From: an uncultured Erwinia sp.
GTDB taxonomy: Bacteria > Pseudomonadota > Gammaproteobacteria > Enterobacterales > Enterobacteriaceae
Assembly (NCBI GenBank): GCA_946221915.1
Contig: CAMIKG010000081.1
Span: 1 to 18,913 of the forward strand
DNA length: 18,913 nt
Direction: 5' to 3'
Shown here piece by piece: positions 13,296 through 18,913 of this stretch. A program made the position numbers and the translations under genes. The notes beneath the pieces are model-generated. The model did not search any database and was not told the origin of the DNA. It saw only the letters and a list, made by a program, of their open reading frames with translations. How positions within the stretch are numbered: the first letter of the stretch is position 1; the number at the start of each line of letters is the position of its first letter.

Positions 13296-14897
13296 CTAAA
13301 ACACCACCGCCTGCCCATCCTTACGGCTTTCTGTGGCGGCGATATAGAATCCCTGCGGATCGCGCACAATTACCTGCGCACCGCCAAAGTTATGGCTCTG
13401 CAGGGGATCTTCCACCACAATCTGGTGCCCCATAGCACGCAGCGCCGCCAGCGTATTGCGATCCATGGTCGCTTCCACACTCACTTCACGGCCTGCCACC
13501 ACCCGCCAGCGCGGCGCATCGATCGCGGCCTGCGGGTTCTGCTTGTGCAGCATGATGCGCAGCGCCAGCTGCAGATGTCCCTGCGCCTGCATCGGGCCGC
13601 CCATCACGCCAAATGACATCAGCGGCTGGCCGTCGCCATCAAGAGCAAAAGCCGGGATGATGGTGTTGAGCGGACGCTTGCCGCCCGCGACCACATTCGG
13701 ATGCTGCGGGTCGAGCGAAAAACCCGCGCCGCGGTTTTGCAGGCTGATGCCGGTGCCCGGCACCACGATGCCGGAACCAAAGCCCATATAATTGGACTGA
13801 ATAAAAGAAACCATCATGCCGCTGGCATCTGCCGTCGACAGATACACCGTGCCGCTTTGCGTTGGGGCGCCAAAAGTGAAGTCACCCGCCTGCTCAGGAT
13901 CGATCAGCGCCGCGCGGCTTTGCAGATACGCTTTGCTCAGCAAGTGCTCCGCCGGGAATTCCAGGTGGTCTTCATCGGCGATATAGCGATCGAGGTCGGC
14001 CAGCGCCAGCTTCATTGCCTCGATGGATAAATGCAGCGATGCCACCGAATCGGGATGATGGCGGCCAATCTCCAGCTGTTGCAGGATCCCCAGCGCGATC
14101 AGCGTGGCGATCCCTTGGCCGTTAGGCGGCAGTTCATAAACTTCACCCCCGGCGAATGGCTGTGACAGCAGGTTAACCCAGTCGGCGCGGTGATTGCGCA
14201 GATCGTCGAGGGTCAATGCGGCATCATGCTCACGGGCGAAGGCGACCATTTTCTCCGCCAGTTCGCCGCGATAGAAGGCTTCACCGTTGCTGGCGGCGAT
14301 TTTTGCCAGCGTTTGCGCCTGCTGCGGATTGCGGAACAACTCGCCGCTACGTGGCGGGCGTCCGTCAGGCGCAAAACAGGCGCTGAAACCAGGCTGTTCG
14401 CGCAGTTTTTCGTAGCCGCGTTGCCACAGCTGACCAATTAATGGCGATACCGGAAAACCATGGCGTGCATAGTCTATCGCCGGTTGCGCCAGCGTGGTGA
14501 GCGGCAGGCTGCCAAATTTCGCTGCCAGTTCGACCCAGGCGGATACTGCGCCAGGCACCGTGACGGCATCCCAGCCGATTTGCGGCATCGCAGTGAGATG
14601 AGCGAATTTTTCCCGCTTCCAGGCGGCAGGCGCGCGACCGGAGGCATTCAGCGCGTGCAGTTGTTTGCCATCCCAGACAATGGCGAAGGCATCACTGCCA
14701 ATGCCATTGCCCGTCGGTTCCAGTACCGTCAGCGCCATGGCGGTGGCAACAGCCGCATCCACTGCGTTCCCGCCCTGTTGCAGGATGCGTAGTCCCGCCT
14801 GCGCCGCCAGGGGCTGTGAGGTGGCGACAGCATTACGTCCCATCATCGGCGTACGCCAGGAGGGGTAGCCGACATTTAAATCCACTGATCCACGCAT
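13296..14897 (-). CDS. Gamma-glutamyltransferase-family Ntn hydrolase (YwrD type)
   Basis: A 533-residue protein of the gamma-glutamyltransferase family. The N-terminal MMGRNAVATSQPLAAQAGL and GGNAVDAAVATAMALTVLEP are family hallmarks. The self-cleavage nucleophile is Thr350 in SGTVYLSTADASG, followed by SFIQSNYMGFGSGIVVPGTG and the MGGPMQ turn near 432. It has no signal peptide, unlike periplasmic Ggt, which fits the cytoplasmic YwrD-type subgroup. The substrate (glutathione or another gamma-glutamyl compound, or a cephalosporin-acylase-like amide) is not determined. The start at 14897 has AAGGAG six bases away. It lies between yiaF and yiaG, which adjoin each other in E. coli. Confidence 0.9.
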   Translation of the reverse strand: MRGSVDLNVGYPSWRTPMMGRNAVATSQPLAAQAGLRILQQGGNAVDAAVATAMALTVLEPTGNGIGSDAFAIVWDGKQLHALNASGRAPAAWKREKFAHLTAMPQIGWDAVTVPGAVSAWVELAAKFGSLPLTTLAQPAIDYARHGFPVSPLIGQLWQRGYEKLREQPGFSACFAPDGRPPRSGELFRNPQQAQTLAKIAASNGEAFYRGELAEKMVAFAREHDAALTLDDLRNHRADWVNLLSQPFAGGEVYELPPNGQGIATLIALGILQQLEIGRHHPDSVASLHLSIEAMKLALADLDRYIADEDHLEFPAEHLLSKAYLQSRAALIDPEQAGDFTFGAPTQSGTVYLSTADASGMMVSFIQSNYMGFGSGIVVPGTGISLQNRGAGFSLDPQHPNVVAGGKRPLNTIIPAFALDGDGQPLMSFGVMGGPMQAQGHLQLALRIMLHKQNPQAAIDAPRWRVVAGREVSVEATMDRNTLAALRAMGHQIVVEDPLQSHNFGGAQVIVRDPQGFYIAATESRKDGQAVVF

Positions 14898-15005
14898 TGT
14901 GACTCCTTATTCGCTGCCGTTACCTCATCCTGTCTGGGGCAAAAAAAGCGTCGCTCACCAGTAAGTGCCGACAGGATAACGACTATTGTTGACTTAGACT
15001 CCAGA

Positions 15006-15034
15006 CTCATAAAGCAAGATGAAAAAATAGTCAA
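15006..15034 (-). promoter_or_regulatory. Candidate promoter of the gamma-glutamyltransferase gene
   Basis: On the minus strand TTGACT (15034-15029), a 17-base spacer and TATGAG (15011-15006) form a reasonable sigma-70 promoter about 110 bases before the start codon. GACT/AGTC motifs are repeated through it. The 309-base gap 14898-15206 also holds an 11-base palindrome CTAATAATTAG at 15065-15075. No clear yiaG promoter is visible. Confidence 0.5.
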
Positions 15035-15206
15035 AAAAGTTGGCGCAAAAAGCCTGGGATTCAACTAATAATTAGAATTCTGGTTTTCGCCTCGCCGCCC
15101 TGACACTTATTCTGACGCAGGCAATGCCAGCTTTGAGCGCCACGGTCTTGGCACTCGTCCTCTGTCCCGATCAGGCCATTTCATTGTGAGTTGTAAGGAG
15201 TACTCG

Positions 15207-15512
15207 ATGGAAACTAAAGATCCAATCAGTGAATTATTAACCAGCCTTGAACAGATCGTGTTGGCACGTGATGTGGTGAGTATTGCTCCTGCAGTTGCAG
15301 TTCAGATCGAACCCGCTGTCATGCCAGAACCACAACAACTGCGGGAACGTACTGGTATGAAACTTGATGAGTTCGCCCGCGTTATGGGGGTCAGTATCTC
15401 GTCAGTGAAAAGTTGGGAAGCGAAACGCACCCGACCTTCAGGCTCCGCACAGAAATTGATGCAGCTACTGCATTCTAATCCGACGCTGGGTCGTCAGCTG
15501 TTAGACCAATAA
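15207..15512 (+). CDS. yiaG: HTH-type regulator YiaG
   Basis: A 101-residue XRE-like DNA-binding protein matching E. coli YiaG (96 residues), starting METKDPISELLTSLEQIVL. The helix-turn-helix is in the second half: LRERTGMKLDEFARVMGVS, then SSVKSWEAKRTRPSG (about residues 50-85). Residues 28-45 are a variable Val/Ala/Pro linker, slightly longer than in E. coli. The start at 15207 has AAGGAG six bases away; an in-frame GTG at 15186 lies upstream of this ribosome site. Target genes are unknown. No toxin gene adjoins it, so it is not an obvious antitoxin. Confidence 0.93.
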   Translation: METKDPISELLTSLEQIVLARDVVSIAPAVAVQIEPAVMPEPQQLRERTGMKLDEFARVMGVSISSVKSWEAKRTRPSGSAQKLMQLLHSNPTLGRQLLDQ

Positions 15513-15522
15513 ACTATCTCTT

Positions 15523-15545
15523 CTCACCCGCCGCTGGCGGGTGAG
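15523..15545. terminator. Hairpin between yiaG and the HD-domain gene
   Basis: CTCACCCGCC (15523-15532) and GGCGGGTGAG (15536-15545) form a perfect ten-pair stem with a GCT loop in the convergent gap. No T-run follows on either strand, so it may mark mRNA ends rather than act as a strong intrinsic terminator. Confidence 0.5.
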
Positions 15546-15578
15546 CTGCTTCAGGGGGATGTCACTCCCCGCTCCGGA

Positions 15579-16163
15579 TTAAACATAGCGCGCCGCCTGC
15601 CTGGCGAACCACTCGGGTGGAACATTATGCGGCGGCTCACTGAGCTGATTAATTCCCTGTTCGATGATGACCGATGCCTGCTGCCACAATCTCTCATCGC
15701 CTGCGCGCAACAGTTCAATCTGCACGCGTTTCTCCACCAGGTAAATCCGCGCAAAACTCGGGTCAAAATGAATGATCGAGCGGGTATTATCGATAATATC
15801 CGCCAGTTTGATGGTCTGCGCGTCGGGTGAGGCCTCTGCGCTGTGACGGAAATGCGCGGCTTTGCGCATCGCCCGATTTTTCGCCTGCGGCTGCGCGGTA
15901 TCGGTCAGCATCTCCACCAGCTCTGCCACTTCTGCACCAAAATGGCTGACGATATCGCCCAGCGTGCTGGCGGTATCTTCCACCGTGTCATGCAGCCAGG
16001 CCGCCGCCAGCATGATTTCATTGTCGGTGACGCTGCGCACCAGTTCTGCTACTGCCGCCGGATGCACAATATAGGGCTCATCCGTATATTTACGCCGCTG
16101 CCCGGCTTCTGCATGGGCTTTGCTGGCATAGCGTCTCGCCTGTTCTTCGAGAGAGTGCTTCAT
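15579..16163 (-). CDS. HD-domain phosphohydrolase of RelA/SpoT hydrolase (Mesh1-like) type
   Basis: A 194-residue stand-alone HD domain. It shows the order typical of ppGpp hydrolases. RRKYTDEPYIVHP comes first (His34), then WLHDTVEDT (His58, Asp59, Glu62, Asp63), then KLADIIDN (Asp122, Asn126). In the family these bind a metal and water for removing the 3'-pyrophosphate. There is no synthetase, TGS or ACT domain. This would make it a small alarmone hydrolase, though other nucleotides remain possible. The start ATG at 16163 has GAGGGG upstream; a longer in-frame start at 16196 would lie in the promoter. It is divergent from ohr, with a perfect TATAAT at 16196-16201 on its strand. Confidence 0.82.
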   Translation of the reverse strand: MKHSLEEQARRYASKAHAEAGQRRKYTDEPYIVHPAAVAELVRSVTDNEIMLAAAWLHDTVEDTASTLGDIVSHFGAEVAELVEMLTDTAQPQAKNRAMRKAAHFRHSAEASPDAQTIKLADIIDNTRSIIHFDPSFARIYLVEKRVQIELLRAGDERLWQQASVIIEQGINQLSEPPHNVPPEWFARQAARYV

Positions 16164-16190
16164 TATGATCCCCTCAGAGGTAAAAGTCGC

Positions 16191-16219
16191 TTGCAATTAT
16201 ATAGTGCACTATTTATATT
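16191..16219. promoter_or_regulatory. Overlapping divergent promoters with a 12-base palindrome
   Basis: Plus strand: TTGCAA (16191-16196), 17 bases, TATATT (16214-16219). Minus strand: a perfect -10 TATAAT (16201-16196) with a poor -35. Between them lies the perfect palindrome ATAGTGCACTAT (16201-16212). A protein bound there would block both, so the HD-domain gene and the ohr side are probably co-regulated. The regulator is not known; an OhrR/MarR-type protein is one guess. Confidence 0.65.
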
Positions 16220-16319
16220 TGGCTCATGGACAGAGAGTAAGATGTCAAAAAATAGCCGGATGCGCCACTGTCACTTAACAGCCCGCTCTGCCCTGTCCGG
16301 CAGACACCCCGGACAGTGG

Positions 16320-16348
16320 TTGCAATGTGCTACTGTTTATCCTGATAA
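16320..16348 (+). promoter_or_regulatory. Second candidate promoter for ohr
   Basis: TTGCAA (16320-16325), 17 bases, TGATAA (16343-16348), about 50 bases before the ohr start codon. The stretch GCACTATTT from the upstream palindrome region recurs at 16371-16379, just past this promoter. Confidence 0.4.
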
Positions 16349-16401
16349 GTCGCTCACGATTGAGTCGTGCGCACTATTTTCTAGCTAAGAGGAAACGAGT
16401 T

Positions 16402-16830
16402 ATGTCAATCGAACAAGTTGTTTACCGTGCAAAAGCAAAAGCCACTGGTGGTCGTGACGGTCGTGCGACCTCTTCCGACGGCGTGCTGGATGTGAAACTG
16501 GGTGTGCCAAAAGAGATGGGTGGTGCAGGCGGCGAAGTGACTAACCCTGAGCAGCTGTTCGCTGCCGGTTACTCTGCCTGCTTCCTGGGGGCAATGAAGT
16601 TTGTGGCTGGTCGCGACAAGATCGCGATGCCAAAAGACGCCTTTATTGAAGGTGAAGTCGGCATCGGCGCGATCCCGAACGGCTTTGGTATTGAAGCGAC
16701 GCTGAATATTCATCTGCCAGGTATGGACCAGGCAGAAGCACAGAAGCTGGTTGATGCTGCGCATATCGTCTGCCCTTACTCTAATGCCACTCGCAACAAC
16801 ATTGATGTGGTCCTGAATATCATCAATTAA
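16402..16830 (+). CDS. ohr: Organic hydroperoxide resistance protein Ohr
   Basis: Thiol peroxidase that reduces organic hydroperoxides, using lipoylated partners in studied species. The 142-residue protein has the Ohr catalytic set: Arg18 in GGRDG, peroxidatic Cys60 in GYSACFLGAM, and resolving Cys124 in HIVCPYSNATRNN. The sequence VTNPEQLFAAGYSACFLGA is characteristic of Ohr rather than OsmC. The start at 16402 follows AGAGGA. No OhrR gene is visible in the window. It is divergent from the HD-domain gene. Confidence 0.95.
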   Translation: MSIEQVVYRAKAKATGGRDGRATSSDGVLDVKLGVPKEMGGAGGEVTNPEQLFAAGYSACFLGAMKFVAGRDKIAMPKDAFIEGEVGIGAIPNGFGIEATLNIHLPGMDQAEAQKLVDAAHIVCPYSNATRNNIDVVLNIIN

Positions 16831-16837
16831 TCCTCAG

Positions 16838-16894
16838 GCGCGGCGATAATTGCCGCGCTTCGCTGACCTGCTGGAAAGCCTGCAGCGGGTCAGC
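16838..16894 (+). terminator. Two hairpins after ohr
   Basis: GCGCGGC/GCCGCGC pair at 16838-16844/16852-16858. A larger stem follows, GCTGACC (16862-16868) with GGTCAGC (16888-16894) and inner pairing. Only a short TT follows the first stem, so termination strength is uncertain. Confidence 0.55.
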
Positions 16895-16953
16895 TATCAT
16901 GCTGTTCCTCGTTTCTCATGCCTCAGAATCTGCTCAAATTTGCGCATACTGCC

Positions 16954-16980
16954 GAACTCCCGGGTAATAACCGAGTCTGA
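16954..16980 (+). promoter_or_regulatory. Sigma-E-like promoter of eptB
   Basis: GAACTC at 16954-16959 and TCTGA at 16976-16980 match the sigma-E pattern (GAACTT, about 16 bases, TCTGA), ending 44 bases before the eptB start codon. E. coli eptB is known to be transcribed by sigma-E and silenced by the small RNAs MgrR and ArcZ. The call rests on the pattern and that precedent. Confidence 0.6.
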
Positions 16981-17024
16981 TAAGCGTTTACCGCTTCATT
17001 TGTTACACCTGGAAAAAAATAACA

Positions 17025-18695
17025 ATGAATTACATACGATCCTTAACACAACAAAGACTCTCTCTTCTGCTGGCGCTGTATGTCGGTATTTTATTGAATC
17101 TTCCGGTTTTTTTTCGACGCTTTGATCCCGCAGCCATCCCGCTGAGCAGCCAGTACTGGCTGTCCGCGCTGATTGAAGTGATGGCTGTGATCCTGCTGCC
17201 TTTTGTGCTGCTGCGTCTGCTGTCGCTGGGAGGGAAAACGTTTTTCCGGATTGCCGCCAGCCTGCTGGTGCTGATTTCGGTCGCTGCAAGCTACTATATG
17301 GCGTTTTTTAATGTGGTGATTGGCTACGGCATCGTGGCTTCTGTGATGACCACGGATGTCGACCTGTCGAAAGAGGTAGTGGGCTTTCAGTTTGTGCTGT
17401 GGATCGTGGCAGTGAGCGCCTTACCGCTGCTGCTGATCTGGAGTAACGGTTTGCGCCTGACTCTGCTTGAGCAGATTAAAACCCGCGGCCAGCGTTTACC
17501 GTCGCTGTTGATTCTGCTGGTGGCGCTGGCGCTGATCTGGCTGCCGATTCGTTATCTGGATAAGCAGCAGTCGGCGCAGGAAAAAGCCACCAACATTGAT
17601 CTGCCGAGTTATGGCGGCGTGGTGGCACACTCGTATCTGCCTTCTAACTGGCTGTCGGCGCTGGGTCTGTTTGCCTATACCCGCGCAGATGAAGAGATGG
17701 ATAGCCGCGATCTGGTCAATCCGGCGCAAAAGTTTACCTATGTCGCGCCGCCGGGCATTGATGATACCTACGTGGTGTTTGTGATTGGTGAAACCACGCG
17801 CTGGGACCATATGGGCATTCTCGGCTACAACCGCAACACCACGCCGAAGCTGGCGCAGGAGAAGAATCTGGTGGCGTTTCGCGGCGAGTCCTGCGATACC
17901 TCCACCAAGCTGTCGCTGCGCTGTATGTTTGTGCGTGAAGGCGGCGTGATGGACAACCCGGGCCGCACGCTGAAAGAGCAGAACATCTTTGCAGTGCTGA
18001 AGAACCTCGGTTTCAGCTCGGAGTTGTTCGCCATGCAGAGCGAGGTGTGGTTCTACAACAATACGGATGCGGATAACTATGCTTTCCGCGAGCAGATCGG
18101 TTCTGAAAAGCGTAATCAGGGCAAATCGGTGGACGATATGCTGCTGGTAAATGAACTGAAGCTTTCGCTGGATCGCCATCCGCGCGGTAAGCATCTGGTG
18201 GTGCTGCATACCAAAGGCTCCCATTACCTTTATTCACAGCGCTATCCGCGTGAGTTTGCCCGTTACACGCCGGAGTGTATGGGGGTGGATAATTTCTGCA
18301 GCAAAGCGCAGCTGATCAACGCCTTTGATAATTCGGTGCTATACACCGATACGTTCCTGACCAGCGTGTTCGATCAGCTGCGCGATAAGAAAGCGATTGT
18401 GTTTTACGCTGCCGATCACGGTGAGTCGATCGACGAGAATATGCATCTGCACGGCACACCGCGTAATATGGCGCCGCCCGAGCAGTTCCGCGTACCGTTG
18501 CTGGTATGGGCATCGGATAAGTATCTGGCGGACAGCACTCATAAAAGCGCCTTCGAGCGCTTACAGGCGCAGCAACGGGTGGGAGAAATCCACCACCATA
18601 AAGAGCTGTTTGATTCCATGCTGGGCTGTTTGGGTTACACCTCACCGAATGGCGGCATCAACGCTGCCAACAACTGGTGTCAGGCGGACAAGTAA
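17025..18695 (+). CDS. eptB: KDO phosphoethanolamine transferase EptB
   Basis: Inner-membrane enzyme that adds phosphoethanolamine to the outer KDO sugar of lipopolysaccharide, with a periplasmic catalytic domain. It has 556 residues against 563 in E. coli and matches throughout. Five membrane helices lie within residues 10-180. The alkaline-phosphatase-like domain follows: metal ligand Glu256 in GETTRWDH, nucleophile Thr294 in CDTSTKLS, disulfide pair Cys290/Cys300, and Asp464-His465 in AADHGES. The start ATG at 17025 has a weak GGA ribosome site, in line with a gene that small RNAs control at translation. It lies next to a proline tRNA, as in E. coli, although there the neighbour is the CGG tRNA. 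Confidence 0.97.
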   Translation: MNYIRSLTQQRLSLLLALYVGILLNLPVFFRRFDPAAIPLSSQYWLSALIEVMAVILLPFVLLRLLSLGGKTFFRIAASLLVLISVAASYYMAFFNVVIGYGIVASVMTTDVDLSKEVVGFQFVLWIVAVSALPLLLIWSNGLRLTLLEQIKTRGQRLPSLLILLVALALIWLPIRYLDKQQSAQEKATNIDLPSYGGVVAHSYLPSNWLSALGLFAYTRADEEMDSRDLVNPAQKFTYVAPPGIDDTYVVFVIGETTRWDHMGILGYNRNTTPKLAQEKNLVAFRGESCDTSTKLSLRCMFVREGGVMDNPGRTLKEQNIFAVLKNLGFSSELFAMQSEVWFYNNTDADNYAFREQIGSEKRNQGKSVDDMLLVNELKLSLDRHPRGKHLVVLHTKGSHYLYSQRYPREFARYTPECMGVDNFCSKAQLINAFDNSVLYTDTFLTSVFDQLRDKKAIVFYAADHGESIDENMHLHGTPRNMAPPEQFRVPLLVWASDKYLADSTHKSAFERLQAQQRVGEIHHHKELFDSMLGCLGYTSPNGGINAANNWCQADK

Positions 18696-18760
18696 CAGAA
18701 TCAAACACCTGGGAGAGTGGCTGCTTTTCAGCCAGTTGGCAGCCATTTAATAAAAAGTCA

Positions 18761-18789
18761 TTGACGCTCCCATAGGGTAGCAGTAAGAT
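18761..18789 (+). promoter_or_regulatory. Promoter of the proline tRNA
   Basis: TTGACG (18761-18766), exactly 17 bases, TAAGAT (18784-18789), then a GC-rich discriminator GCGCCCCC. This is a classic stable-RNA promoter of the type subject to stringent control. Confidence 0.88.
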
Positions 18790-18799
18790 GCGCCCCCAT

Positions 18800-18876
18800 C
18801 GGCGAGTAGCGCAGCTTGGTAGCGCAACTGGTTTGGGACCAGTGGGTCGGAGGTTCGAATCCTCTCTCGCCGACCA
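18800..18876 (+). tRNA. proM: tRNA-Pro, anticodon TGG
   Basis: 77 bases including encoded CCA. The acceptor stem CGGCGAG pairs with CTCGCCG. The D arm is GCGC/GCGC. The anticodon stem ACTGG/CCAGT holds the loop TTTGGGA, so the anticodon is TGG and reads CCN proline codons. The T arm is GGAGG-TTCGAAT-CCTCT. As I remember it, this is essentially the E. coli proM sequence. Structure is intact. Confidence 0.97.
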
Positions 18877-18882
18877 TATTCG

Positions 18883-18912
18883 AAAAGCCTGCTTGAAAAA
18901 GCAGGCTTTTTT
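18883..18912 (+). terminator. Intrinsic terminator of the tRNA gene
   Basis: AAAAGCCTGCTT (18883-18894) pairs with AAGCAGGCTTTT (18899-18910) around a GAAA loop, and the T-run continues to 18912. It begins seven bases after the tRNA. Confidence 0.93.
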
Positions 18913-18913
18913 C

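Noticed and set aside
15207..15512. yiaG as a toxin-antitoxin antitoxin
   Set aside because: It matches YiaG along its length, and no small toxin gene lies before or after it on the same strand.
17496..18224. 242-codon frame on the minus strand, opposite eptB
   Set aside because: Shadow of eptB; composition dominated by His, Gln and Arg, and no upstream signals.
18800..18876. tRNA gene as an integration site
   Set aside because: The tRNA is intact with its own terminator, but the window ends there; no integrase or duplicated tRNA end is visible.

Overview
The window looks like chromosome of an enterobacterium, most likely of the Erwinia/Pantoea group. Many proteins match E. coli families closely from start to end (SodA, YecA, YibL, MtlR, MtlD, MtlA, YiaF, YiaG, EptB). 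However, the gene order is only partly that of E. coli, and the window also carries an Ohr peroxidase and a YwrD-type gamma-glutamyltransferase. The genus is an inference from gene content; no rRNA or other strong marker is present.

Layout, left to right. Positions 1-403 hold no recognisable gene but contain a GC-rich, strongly structured element bounded by an 18-base inverted repeat. It is followed by an unrecognised 517-residue protein (521-2074). Next come sodA with an E. coli-like promoter, a cluster of GC-rich hairpins, and convergent yecA. Then there is a two-gene sugar-type ABC transporter (fused ATPase plus permease, 4-base overlap) without a neighbouring binding protein, closed by a bidirectional terminator. 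Pointing back at that terminator is a 346-residue protein with the spaced His, Asp, Gln, Cys pattern of CE-clan cysteine proteases (the SseL/ElaD/Ulp1 type), a candidate effector or deubiquitinase. The core block yibL-mtlR-mtlD-mtlA follows on the minus strand, with hairpins in both intergenic gaps and four excellent CRP sites upstream of mtlA. Next are the lipoprotein gene yiaF, a YwrD-type ggt, yiaG, an HD-domain gene of the RelA/SpoT hydrolase type divergent from ohr, eptB with a sigma-E-like promoter, and an intact proline tRNA (anticodon TGG) with promoter and terminator.

How the genes work together. mtlA, mtlD and mtlR make up mannitol uptake, oxidation to fructose-6-phosphate and control. 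sodA and ohr are oxidative-stress defences, and eptB modifies lipopolysaccharide core. The HD-domain gene and ohr appear to share a palindromic operator between overlapping divergent promoters. The two least explained loci are the CE-clan-like protein and the 517-residue protein with its structured upstream element. Both sit among core genes and look like accessory insertions. No insertion sequence, integrase, CRISPR array or phage gene was seen.
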